From Bacteroidota bacterium (lineage in GTDB: Bacteria > Bacteroidota > Bacteroidia > Chitinophagales > BACL12): DNA of 64,000 bases. A program made the translations under genes and the position numbers. Positions 8,297 through 15,728 of this stretch are shown one piece after another (position 1 is the first letter of the stretch; each line of letters begins with the position of its first letter). The notes under the pieces are model-generated. The model had not been told where the DNA came from. It was given only the letters and a program-made list of their open reading frames with translations, and did no database searches. The stretch covers positions 1,364,001 through 1,428,000 of the forward strand of contig JADJIS010000003.1 of NCBI GenBank assembly GCA_016706865.1, in the 5' to 3' direction.

Positions 8297-9739
8297 ATGA
8301 CTGCTGTTCTAAGTAAAACCGATTCCTCTATCGATCCTGTTGTAGCCGTGCTTATCAGAAATGAGACAGATTTGTCACATCCCCTGTTAAAATCCCACCA
8401 AAATATCATATCACAAAAAATGAATGAACGTGACAATGGATATATTTCCATTTACACAGATTCTATGGTATTAATAGTGGCTGTTTTTAAGGATTCCAAG
8501 GATAAAAGTGATGCGGAATTAATGGAAGAAGCGCGTGTTAAAGGAGGCAATATTGCAAAAAGGATCAATTATGAAAAAAGCAATTCAGTATTGGTTGTAA
8601 GAGCTTCGAACTCGATCTCTACAACGGAATTATTGGCATTTACGGAAGGTATAGCCTTGTCCAATTATCAATTTTTGAAATATAAATCGGAAAAAAAGGA
8701 AAATTCTCTGCAAAAAGTATTGGTGAACGACAATGAAATTTCGGAAGCGGAATTGCAGGAACTCAATAATGTTATTCGTGCAAATGAAATTGCAAAAAAT
8801 TTAGGAAATGAACCTGTAATTGCATTGAATTCGGTTCAGCTTGGAGAAAATATTTTGGAAATTAGCCGCGAACTGAATTTTAAAGCGGAAGTTTTAAATA
8901 AAAGTCAGATAGAGGCCTTGCGCATGGGCGGATTATTGGGCGTAAATTTTGGAAGTTCAGTCCCTCCTACTTTTTCCATTTTAGAATACAATCCAACTAC
9001 TGCAAAAAATAAAAAACCTTTGATTTTTGTTGGAAAAGGAGTTACTTATGATACCGGAGGTTATAGCATGAAAACAGCCGGTTCCATGAGCGGAATGAAA
9101 ATGGATATGTGTGGTGCAGCTGCAGTGATTGGCGCCTTTTATGCCATCGTAAAAAATGAATTACCTGTTTATTGTATAGGATTAATTCCTTCCACTGATA
9201 ATAGAGTTAATTCTGATGCACTTGTTCCCGATGATGTAATTACCATGCATAATGGCACAACAATAGAGGTATTAAATACAGATGCTGAAGGCAGATTGCT
9301 TTTAGCAGATGCATTGAGTTATGCAAAAAAATATGACCCTGAATTGGTGATAGATCTTGCAACTTTAACCGGTGCAGCGGCAGTTATTACCGGAACACTT
9401 GGAAGTGCTCTAATGGGTAATGATACTAAATTCAGAAAGGAATTGATGGCTTGCGGAGAAAATACTGCTGAGCGACTTTGGGAAATTCCTTACTGGAAAG
9501 AATATGCCGATATGCTGAAAAGTGATGTTGCTGATATGAAAAATATTGGTGGAGCAATTGGCGGAAGCGCAACGGCCGGAAAATTTCTGGAGCATTTTAC
9601 CAATTATCCCTGGCTTCATCTCGATATAGCCGGACCTGCAATATTAAAAGATGATGAACCTTATAAACAAAAAGGTGCAAGCGGTGTGGGTGTAAGGCTT
9701 TTATACGCCTTTGCAAAAAGATTTGCGGAATTGAATTAG
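8297..9739 (+). CDS. Leucyl aminopeptidase, M17 family
   Basis: 480 residues. The C-terminal catalytic domain has both M17 signatures: VGKGVTYDTGGYSMK, with metal ligand K247 and D252, and NTDAEGRLLLADAL, with D329, E331 and R333. These correspond to K270, D275, D352, E354 and R356 of E. coli PepA. The dizinc enzyme removes N-terminal residues from peptides in the cytoplasm, and in some bacteria PepA also binds DNA. The N-terminal ~170 residues match the PepA N-domain only loosely. The gene is monocistronic; a heptameric tandem repeat starts one base after its stop codon. Confidence 0.93.
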   Translation: MTAVLSKTDSSIDPVVAVLIRNETDLSHPLLKSHQNIISQKMNERDNGYISIYTDSMVLIVAVFKDSKDKSDAELMEEARVKGGNIAKRINYEKSNSVLVVRASNSISTTELLAFTEGIALSNYQFLKYKSEKKENSLQKVLVNDNEISEAELQELNNVIRANEIAKNLGNEPVIALNSVQLGENILEISRELNFKAEVLNKSQIEALRMGGLLGVNFGSSVPPTFSILEYNPTTAKNKKPLIFVGKGVTYDTGGYSMKTAGSMSGMKMDMCGAAAVIGAFYAIVKNELPVYCIGLIPSTDNRVNSDALVPDDVITMHNGTTIEVLNTDAEGRLLLADALSYAKKYDPELVIDLATLTGAAAVITGTLGSALMGNDTKFRKELMACGENTAERLWEIPYWKEYADMLKSDVADMKNIGGAIGGSATAGKFLEHFTNYPWLHLDIAGPAILKDDEPYKQKGASGVGVRLLYAFAKRFAELN

Positions 9740-9740
9740 G

Positions 9741-9796
9741 GACATAGGACCTACGACGTACGACATAGGATCTACGACATAGGACATAGGACTTGT
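9741..9796. repeat. Heptameric tandem repeat, GACATAG family
   Basis: Eight 7-bp units in register (GACATAG, GACCTAC, GACGTAC, GACATAG, GATCTAC, GACATAG, GACATAG, GACTTGT), beginning immediately after the aminopeptidase stop. A sister array follows sucC at 50496, with the same final units. Confidence 0.9.
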
Positions 9797-9996
9797 TTTT
9801 ATTTCAGAGGATAATTTAATTTCCAATTGCAAAGTGGGTTAAGTTTTACATTCTGGTGAAATTTTTATTTCGAAGTGGTTGCTTTACATTTTACAACCTT
9901 CCATTGCCCTTCCTTAATTTTTTTATCCTTTTAATTTCGCACAAACTGCATTATCAGCGCCTGTATGTTGAGCGTCAGGCAGTATCCCCTTTTTCT

Positions 9997-10140
9997 TCAT
10001 TCTTTCATTCCTTCATTCTTAATTCTTCTTCCCCTTCCCTCAGACCTGCACAGGTCTCCGAGACCTGTGAGGTCGTCGGGCTTTCATCCCTTATTTTTTC
10101 CCCTTCCAACCCCTTCCTTCCTTCACCTTCGAATCTTCTC
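9997..10140. repeat. Low-complexity TTCATTC/CCTTC tract with a palindromic repeat
   Basis: The gene-free interval 9797-10155 contains simple TTCATTC- and CCCTTCC-like tracts around an inverted motif, AGACCTGCACAGGTCTC followed by GAGACCTGTGAGGTCG (about 10040-10075). The arms AGACCT/AGGTCT repeat within it. Open frames in the region are compositionally biased and are not credible genes. Confidence 0.55.
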
Positions 10141-10155
10141 CCTTCGAATCTTAAA

Positions 10156-10743
10156 TTACTCATCATCCTCTTCCCGTAATTTATAATCGTTTTTAATTTT
10201 TTTGGCTCTGTCATTTTTGTTGAGAATGTTGAGCAGAAATCCGCCGGTTGCATTTATCTTACTCATGTGGGTATTATCGGGATTGAGATACTGTTGATAC
10301 AATATATTTATTTCGAAACCAATTCTTCGTGAAAAATAATATGCAACTCCGGGACCCGCAGAAATACTGGTATGATCAACAATACTTTTTGAATATCCGA
10401 AGGTAGTTGCACGGTCAACACCTACTTCAACAGTTGCGAGAATAAAAGTGGATTGTGACAGCGGATAATAATATTTAACCTGAGGAGTAAATTTTATTGC
10501 GGAAATAAAATTGGTATCCACGGTCATTGTATAATTTAATGCAAATCCGGTTAACCATTCGTCGGTAATAAAATATCCGAATCTGGGTGTAATAGTAAAT
10601 TTGTATTCATTAAAATCTACTTCGCGGGAGGATGTGAACGAGGCTCCGCCACCGGTCCTATATGTTCCCTTTCCGGTTGGATACCGCTGTGCCAAAGCAA
10701 CTGCCGGGAAAAACAGTGCGAATAAAATTAGTGTTTTTATCAT
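10156..10743 (-). CDS. Outer-membrane beta-barrel protein
   Basis: 195 residues with a clear signal peptide (MIKTLILFALFFPAVALAQ). Alternating amphipathic strands follow, such as FTITPRFGYFITDEWLTGF, VKYYYPLSQSTFILATVEVG and ISAGPGVAYYFSRRIGFEI, typical of small eight-stranded barrels of the OmpA/porin-like group in Bacteroidota. The mature start has glycine-rich repeats, and the C-terminus ends in an acidic REEDDE tail rather than an aromatic residue, so insertion or orientation may differ. The specific function is unknown. Confidence 0.8.
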   Translation of the reverse strand: MIKTLILFALFFPAVALAQRYPTGKGTYRTGGGASFTSSREVDFNEYKFTITPRFGYFITDEWLTGFALNYTMTVDTNFISAIKFTPQVKYYYPLSQSTFILATVEVGVDRATTFGYSKSIVDHTSISAGPGVAYYFSRRIGFEINILYQQYLNPDNTHMSKINATGGFLLNILNKNDRAKKIKNDYKLREEDDE

Positions 10744-10803
10744 GGTTTTTCATTAAAAGTGTCGAGGTATGTAAAAATAACGCAGTGTTCCCAAAAATAA
10801 AAA

Positions 10804-11418
10804 TCATTTGCTTGCAACCTTTGCAGTGATATATTGACTCAGCAATTCTATTGCAACATGGTTATCACCTCCTACCGGAACTATGATATCTGCAAATTTT
10901 TTCGATGGTTCGATAAATTGTTCGTGCATAGGTCTTACTGTAGTTAAATATCTTTTCATCACCTCATCAACATTTCTTCCCCTTTCTTCCATATCGCGTT
11001 TTACCACACGCATTAAGCGGTGATCGGCATCTGCATCGATAAAAATTTTTAGCGAAAATACATCTCTTAAAATTTCACTTGTAAGAATTAAAATACCTTC
11101 TACTATTAGTACTTTATTCGGTTTAACAGGATGCGTGGCAACTTCTCGTGAGCAGGTTATCATGCTGTAAATTGGTTGATCAATTGTTTCACCATTTTGC
11201 AATTGATGAATATGTTTTAATAACAATTCCCATTCAATTGCATCAGGATGATCGTAATTTAATTGTTTGCGATCATTTTCAGAAAGTTCCGGATTATTCC
11301 GGTAATAGGCATCCTGAGAAATAACTGCAACACTATCCTTATCAAGACTCGCAATTAATTTATTTACAAAGGTTGTTTTTCCTGAACCGGTTCCACCTGC
11401 AATTCCAATTATGATCAT
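10804..11418 (-). CDS. udk: Uridine kinase
   Basis: 204 residues, the usual size. Walker A P-loop GIAGGTGSGKTT at residues 4-15, SQDAYYRNNPELSENDRKQ (substrate lid with catalytic Asp), FDHP-like NYDHPDAIEWELL, and FIDADADHRLMRVVKRD. It phosphorylates uridine and cytidine in pyrimidine salvage in the cytoplasm. It lies 19 bp downstream of the AlkB-like gene on the same strand and may be co-transcribed with it, though the functions are unrelated. Confidence 0.95.
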   Translation of the reverse strand: MIIIGIAGGTGSGKTTFVNKLIASLDKDSVAVISQDAYYRNNPELSENDRKQLNYDHPDAIEWELLLKHIHQLQNGETIDQPIYSMITCSREVATHPVKPNKVLIVEGILILTSEILRDVFSLKIFIDADADHRLMRVVKRDMEERGRNVDEVMKRYLTTVRPMHEQFIEPSKKFADIIVPVGGDNHVAIELLSQYITAKVASK

Positions 11419-11437
11419 TTCTTATTTTTATGCGAAA

Positions 11438-12490
11438 TTAATGAGATAAGAATACTTTCTCTACTCTTGGATTCATGATCCTAAAAAATAATGGTGGAAA
11501 CAAGGATAAAATGATCATTGCAGGATATCCGGCAGGTAATTGAGGAGCATCATCCAAATGCCTTAATATCTGATATTTTCGGGAAGCCATAAAATGATGA
11601 TCGGAGTGTCTGGTTAATTCGTATAATACCAATCTGCCGATAACATGGTCTGAATTCCATGAATGCCAGGGTTGCACCCTTTCATAATTTCCCGAAGCCG
11701 CAAGTTTACGCCTAAGCCCGTAGTGTTCGATATAATTAACAGATTCCAACAACAAAATTCCGAGCATGCATGCAAGTATAAATAATAACATCGTTATCGG
11801 AGAGAAAATAATAAAAATGAAAATTAAAACTCCCAATTGCAGTAAAAAAAACAAACCCATTTCATTTTGCAAAGAGAAGAATGCATGATTATTATCTTTT
11901 AATTCTTTTAATTGAATGTGCCAGGCAGAAACATAGGATCCGATTATGGTTCTGAAGAAAAATGCATAAATGGGTTCATTGAGTCGGGCCGAACTTGGAT
12001 CGTCATCCGTGGAAACCCTTTTGTGATGACCCTTATTGTGTTCTATGATAAAATGCATGTAAAGAGAAGTAAGTAACAGAGATTTGGATAATATTCTCTC
12101 GGTTTTTGATTTTCGATGTCCTAATTCATGTGCAACGTTTATTCCTATCACCCCACAACAAATACCTGTGCTGATCACCATTCCTAAAATTTCCCACCAT
12201 AATAATTGTTGGTTGGTAACAGTAAATAAAAAATAAATTACGATCGCATATTGCACGGGTACATTTAAATATAAAACCAGATCATATAGAGGATCCTTTT
12301 TTGATAATTCCTCTTCCAAAGCACTTTTATTTTTGGTATTAAGGGGTAATATCATTTCAATTGCAGATAAAAAAAGAAATGCATATACAGGAGTTAGAAA
12401 CACCCAAATTCCCTGGAAATAAAGTGCTATAAATGCGCAGCCCGGAATGGTAAATGCAGCAAAATATTTTATCACGCCTGCGAACCTCAT
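11438..12490 (-). CDS. Alkane 1-monooxygenase / AlkB-like membrane di-iron hydroxylase
   Basis: 350 residues with about six membrane segments and the complete set of AlkB histidine boxes: HELGHR (121-126), EHNKGHH (150-156), NYIEHYG (252-258) and RHSDHH (294-299). The NYxEHYG box is the classic AlkB signature that separates it from desaturases. It would hydroxylate terminal methyl groups of medium-chain alkanes or fatty-acyl-like substrates using a rubredoxin partner. No rubredoxin gene lies nearby, and the protein is about 50 residues shorter than Pseudomonas AlkB, so the substrate is open. Confidence 0.88.
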   Translation of the reverse strand: MRFAGVIKYFAAFTIPGCAFIALYFQGIWVFLTPVYAFLFLSAIEMILPLNTKNKSALEEELSKKDPLYDLVLYLNVPVQYAIVIYFLFTVTNQQLLWWEILGMVISTGICCGVIGINVAHELGHRKSKTERILSKSLLLTSLYMHFIIEHNKGHHKRVSTDDDPSSARLNEPIYAFFFRTIIGSYVSAWHIQLKELKDNNHAFFSLQNEMGLFFLLQLGVLIFIFIIFSPITMLLFILACMLGILLLESVNYIEHYGLRRKLAASGNYERVQPWHSWNSDHVIGRLVLYELTRHSDHHFMASRKYQILRHLDDAPQLPAGYPAMIILSLFPPLFFRIMNPRVEKVFLSH

Positions 12491-12615
12491 TTTTCAAAAA
12501 TAGGGAAAATTCCCATTATCCACTAATCTCTTCTTAACTGCTGATAAAAATCATCTTTTACACTTTGAACTTATACAAACTTTGGGTAGTTAATACACTA
12601 TTGGAATTGATTTTT

Positions 12616-13236
12616 ATGGAAAAGATAAACCTAATAAAAAATAACTTTAATCAGTTAAAACTTGGTCAGACCCTGAGTTTTGATCAGTTTTATGCGTTAA
12701 CAGAATTATGCGTTTCTACGGGAACAACAACAGGTAAACAACCAACTACAAGTCGTATTGATGCTACCAAACTGAATCTTCAGCGCATGAACAGGTTAAT
12801 TAAAACTACCCAATTATTGCCTATTTGGGATGATTTGGATCCTGCATCAACTGAAAAGCTGAGATGGATAATTTTATCAGAAGCCTGGTGTGGTGATGCG
12901 GCTCAAATTGTTCCAGTATTACATAAAATTGCCGACAAACTGCATATTCGACTGGATCTTATTTTGAGGGATGAACATCCCGATATTGCAGAAAAATATT
13001 TATTCAATGGCACTAATTCGATCCCCCGGTTAATTTGTTTTGATATCGAAACCGGCGACGAACTAGGTGTTTGGGGACCACGACCACGGGAAGCGCAGGA
13101 AATTGTTGAAAATGCAAAATTAAAGGGCATTCCGCACGACGAATGGGTTATTTATGTGCAGAATTGGTATAACCAAAATAAAACTGTTAGTTTGCAAAAC
13201 GAACTATTTTCGTTCGTAAGTAATTGTTTGTCGTAA
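12616..13236 (+). CDS. Thioredoxin-like protein (Thioredoxin_9 type, single Cys)
   Basis: 206 residues from the ATG at 12616, preferred over an upstream in-frame ATG at 12565 because the protein then starts with the usual MEKINLIKNN helix. The active-site region is SEAWCGDAAQIVP: one cysteine (C92) where thioredoxin has CxxC, as in the WCGDA family. A cis-Pro-like segment follows (NSIPRLICFD). A disulfide reductase mechanism with two vicinal cysteines is therefore not possible here. First gene of a tight run with rhomboid, mnmD and the FAD oxidase. Confidence 0.8.
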   Translation: MEKINLIKNNFNQLKLGQTLSFDQFYALTELCVSTGTTTGKQPTTSRIDATKLNLQRMNRLIKTTQLLPIWDDLDPASTEKLRWIILSEAWCGDAAQIVPVLHKIADKLHIRLDLILRDEHPDIAEKYLFNGTNSIPRLICFDIETGDELGVWGPRPREAQEIVENAKLKGIPHDEWVIYVQNWYNQNKTVSLQNELFSFVSNCLS

Positions 13237-13941
13237 ATGTCCATTTTTTCCTTCGAAAAGATCAATACCGGTGATAATCGCCCTTCCATGGATAGGGACG
13301 ATGAGAAAAAGCATTTGCAACTCAGCATTTTTATGCCTTTGGTTTTTATCGCCATAATTTGGATCGTAAAATTATTTGAATTTGTGAGCGGTACCGACCT
13401 CGGGCAATATGGTTTATTGCCAAGACATTACTCCGGACTTAGAGGAATTTTATTCTCGCCGTTTTTACATGGTGATTGGAACCACTTATTTTCCAATACT
13501 GTACCATTTTTTGTGCTTTCCTTTTTAATGATATTCAACTATCGAAAAGTTGCCTTTAAATCATTTGTTTTTATATTTTTTGTTTCAGGAATTTTAGTAT
13601 GGTTATTTGGTAGAGAAAATTACCATATAGGCGCAAGTGGATTAGTGTATGGTATGGCATTTTTTATATTTTTCAGCGGAATTTTTCGAAAGAATATTCA
13701 ATCAATTGCGCTTTCTTTGTTGATAGTTTTCATTTACGGAGGTATTGTGTGGGGCATTTTACCCATAGATCTTAAAACTTCCTGGGAAGGGCATTTAATG
13801 GGTGCAATTTGTGGATTTTCTACTGCCTTTTATTTTAGAAAGACCGACCTGCCACCGGAGATCATTTTAGATGATGATGAAGATGAAGAGGAAGAAGAAT
13901 TCACAGCTTATGAATTAACCGATAACGAAGAAAAAAAATAA
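13237..13941 (+). CDS. Rhomboid family intramembrane serine protease
   Basis: 234 residues with six hydrophobic segments. The L1-loop region is HGDWNHLFSN, the catalytic serine lies in GASGLVYG (S134), and the catalytic histidine is in GHLMGAICG (H186). The N-terminal ~30 residues are charged and cytoplasmic, and the C-terminus is strongly acidic (DDDEDEEEEE). Rhomboids cut membrane proteins within the bilayer. The ATG directly follows the thioredoxin-like stop codon and the stop overlaps the mnmD start by one base, so translation is probably coupled. Confidence 0.92.
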   Translation: MSIFSFEKINTGDNRPSMDRDDEKKHLQLSIFMPLVFIAIIWIVKLFEFVSGTDLGQYGLLPRHYSGLRGILFSPFLHGDWNHLFSNTVPFFVLSFLMIFNYRKVAFKSFVFIFFVSGILVWLFGRENYHIGASGLVYGMAFFIFFSGIFRKNIQSIALSLLIVFIYGGIVWGILPIDLKTSWEGHLMGAICGFSTAFYFRKTDLPPEIILDDDEDEEEEEFTAYELTDNEEKK

Positions 13942-14609
13942 TGCCATTGGAAATTAAGATCACTACCGATGGTTCTCCAACTATTTATTCCCCCGAACTC
14001 AACGAACATTATCACTCTGTAAATGGTGCATACACCGAATCGATGCACGTTTTTATTAATGCGGGATTATTAGTGAAACAAAGATCAGATTTGCAGCAAT
14101 TAAATATTCTGGAGGTAGGATTAGGGACTGGCTTAAATCTGATGTTGACCAATAAACATTGTACAGATTTTTCGGGGAAAGTGCTTTACCACGCTTTAGA
14201 GCCATTTCCACTCAATGCAAAATTGATCGATGAGTTGGAAGATTTTGATATGCAAACATTTGAACTTGATTCCGGTTTATTTCGCAACATACACGAAGCT
14301 CCATTTGACAAAGAAATTAAACTCCCTCATCTTAATTTTTATAAATTCAACACTACACTGGAAAAATTTTCAAGCTCCACAAAATACGACCTTATTTATT
14401 TTGATGCCTTTGGACCTCAGGTACAGCCTGAAATTTGGTCAGAAGAAAATTTTCGAAAGTTACTTGAAGCCATGCATTCAGATGCAATTTTAGTGACTTA
14501 CTGCGCAAAAGGTGCCGTTAGAAGGACTATGCAATCGGTTGGATTCGCTGTGGAACGCATTCCCGGTCCTCCGGGCAAAAGAGAGATGCTTCGCGCTACA
14601 AAAAAGTAA
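13941..14609 (+). CDS. mnmD: tRNA (mnm5s2U34)-methyltransferase MnmD
   Basis: 222 residues, matching the DUF752 methyltransferase half of E. coli MnmC. Motifs: YHSVNGAYTESMHVFINAGL at the N-terminus, SAM-binding EVGLGTGLNLML, and the signature YFDAFGPQVQPEIWSEENF with the catalytic Asp. It methylates nm5s2U34 to mnm5s2U34 in tRNA wobble positions. The C-terminus RIPGPPGKREMLRA is typical. The start ATG overlaps the rhomboid stop. A FAD oxidase follows 14 bp downstream (see next). Confidence 0.92.
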   Translation: MPLEIKITTDGSPTIYSPELNEHYHSVNGAYTESMHVFINAGLLVKQRSDLQQLNILEVGLGTGLNLMLTNKHCTDFSGKVLYHALEPFPLNAKLIDELEDFDMQTFELDSGLFRNIHEAPFDKEIKLPHLNFYKFNTTLEKFSSSTKYDLIYFDAFGPQVQPEIWSEENFRKLLEAMHSDAILVTYCAKGAVRRTMQSVGFAVERIPGPPGKREMLRATKK

Positions 14610-14611
14610 AT

Positions 14612-14619
14612 TAACTTTG
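14612..14619 (+). promoter_or_regulatory. Internal -7 promoter box before the FAD oxidase
   Basis: TAACTTTG fits TAnnTTTG and ends 4 bp before the GTG start at 14624. It would give a leaderless transcript for the oxidase alone. Confidence 0.4.
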
Positions 14620-14623
14620 TTAG

Positions 14624-15676
14624 GTGATAGATTTTCTAATTGTTGGTGGCGGGTTTTCAGGTATTGCATTTTCCTGGGAATTGGAACAAAAAAATATAAG
14701 TTACAAACTTGCTGATCCAGTTTTATTTAATTCGGCCACTGCAGTTTCCGGTGGATTAATAAATCCGGTAACAGGCCGAAAATATTCTCTCCAATGGAAT
14801 ATCGAAAAACTTTTACCAAAAGTAAAAAACAACTATTTATTATTGGAAAATAAACTTCAGTGTAAATTATTATATGAGTGTAATATTCTTAAGATACATA
14901 AAAGTGAATCTGCCTTGGAAGATTGGCAAAAAGCCGAAGATACTATAGATTTAAAATCCTTTATTGATATTAATTTTGATGTAAAACAGTTTAACCGTTT
15001 TCTCGATTTCAGGTTTGGGGCAGTTAAAATTAATCATGCGCTTCGTATAGATACTACAATGCTGATAGATAAGTATTTCGAATTTATAAATACAAAACTT
15101 ATTAAGGGGAATGTTGATCATGATGAAATTAAAATAAGTGAAACCGCGATGTCCTACCAAGGTGAAAATTATAAATATATCGTTTTTTGTGAGGGAGTAT
15201 CAGCTGTTAAAAATCCCTGGTATAAAAATATTCCCTTCAAACCTGCAAAGGGGGAATGCATGATAATTGAAATTCCCAATTTTTCCACGGAAATGATCAT
15301 CCATAAAGGCATTATTTTAATTCCTTTGGGTGAAAATAAATACTGGGCTGGTGCAACAAATTCCTGGGATGACCTTTCCACTGAACCAACCTCATCAGGC
15401 AACCTGGAACTTGAAACAGGGCTACAACAATTATTAAAAGTGCCTTATTCAGTTTTGGAATACAAGGTGGCAATTAGGCCCACAATACGCGACAGAGCCC
15501 CCGTTGTTGGAGGACACCCAAATCACAAGAATATGTTCATTCTCAATGGCATGGGAACAAAGGGTGCGTCTCTCTCCAATTTTTATGCTCAAAAATTATT
15601 GCAATTCATCCTTGATGGCAATGAAATCCCGAAAGAGGCAAATATTAAGCGATTTTATGATTTATTAAGAGAATAA
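14624..15676 (+). CDS. FAD-dependent oxidoreductase (DAO family), possible MnmC oxidase partner
   Basis: 350 residues from a GTG start. Rossmann dinucleotide motif FLIVGGGFSGIAFSWEL at residues 4-20, GGLINPVTGRKYSLQW, PAKGECMIIEIP, and the C-terminal FAD block RPTIRDRAPVVGGHP with LNGMGTKGASL. The arrangement fits the D-amino-acid/glycine oxidase family and resembles the oxidase half of MnmC, which removes the carboxymethyl group from cmnm5U34. Position directly after mnmD supports that reading, but a separate amine-oxidase role is possible. Confidence 0.75.
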   Translation: MIDFLIVGGGFSGIAFSWELEQKNISYKLADPVLFNSATAVSGGLINPVTGRKYSLQWNIEKLLPKVKNNYLLLENKLQCKLLYECNILKIHKSESALEDWQKAEDTIDLKSFIDINFDVKQFNRFLDFRFGAVKINHALRIDTTMLIDKYFEFINTKLIKGNVDHDEIKISETAMSYQGENYKYIVFCEGVSAVKNPWYKNIPFKPAKGECMIIEIPNFSTEMIIHKGIILIPLGENKYWAGATNSWDDLSTEPTSSGNLELETGLQQLLKVPYSVLEYKVAIRPTIRDRAPVVGGHPNHKNMFILNGMGTKGASLSNFYAQKLLQFILDGNEIPKEANIKRFYDLLRE

Positions 15677-15728
15677 ATTTTGCCCTGCTCCTCTTCTACC
15701 CTATTTTTACGAGACCAATTTATTTGAT

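Noticed and set aside
9856..10253. Short open frames in the TTCATTC/CCTTC tract
   Set aside because: Low-complexity composition rich in Ser, Pro and Phe; they overlap palindromes and the end of a real gene.
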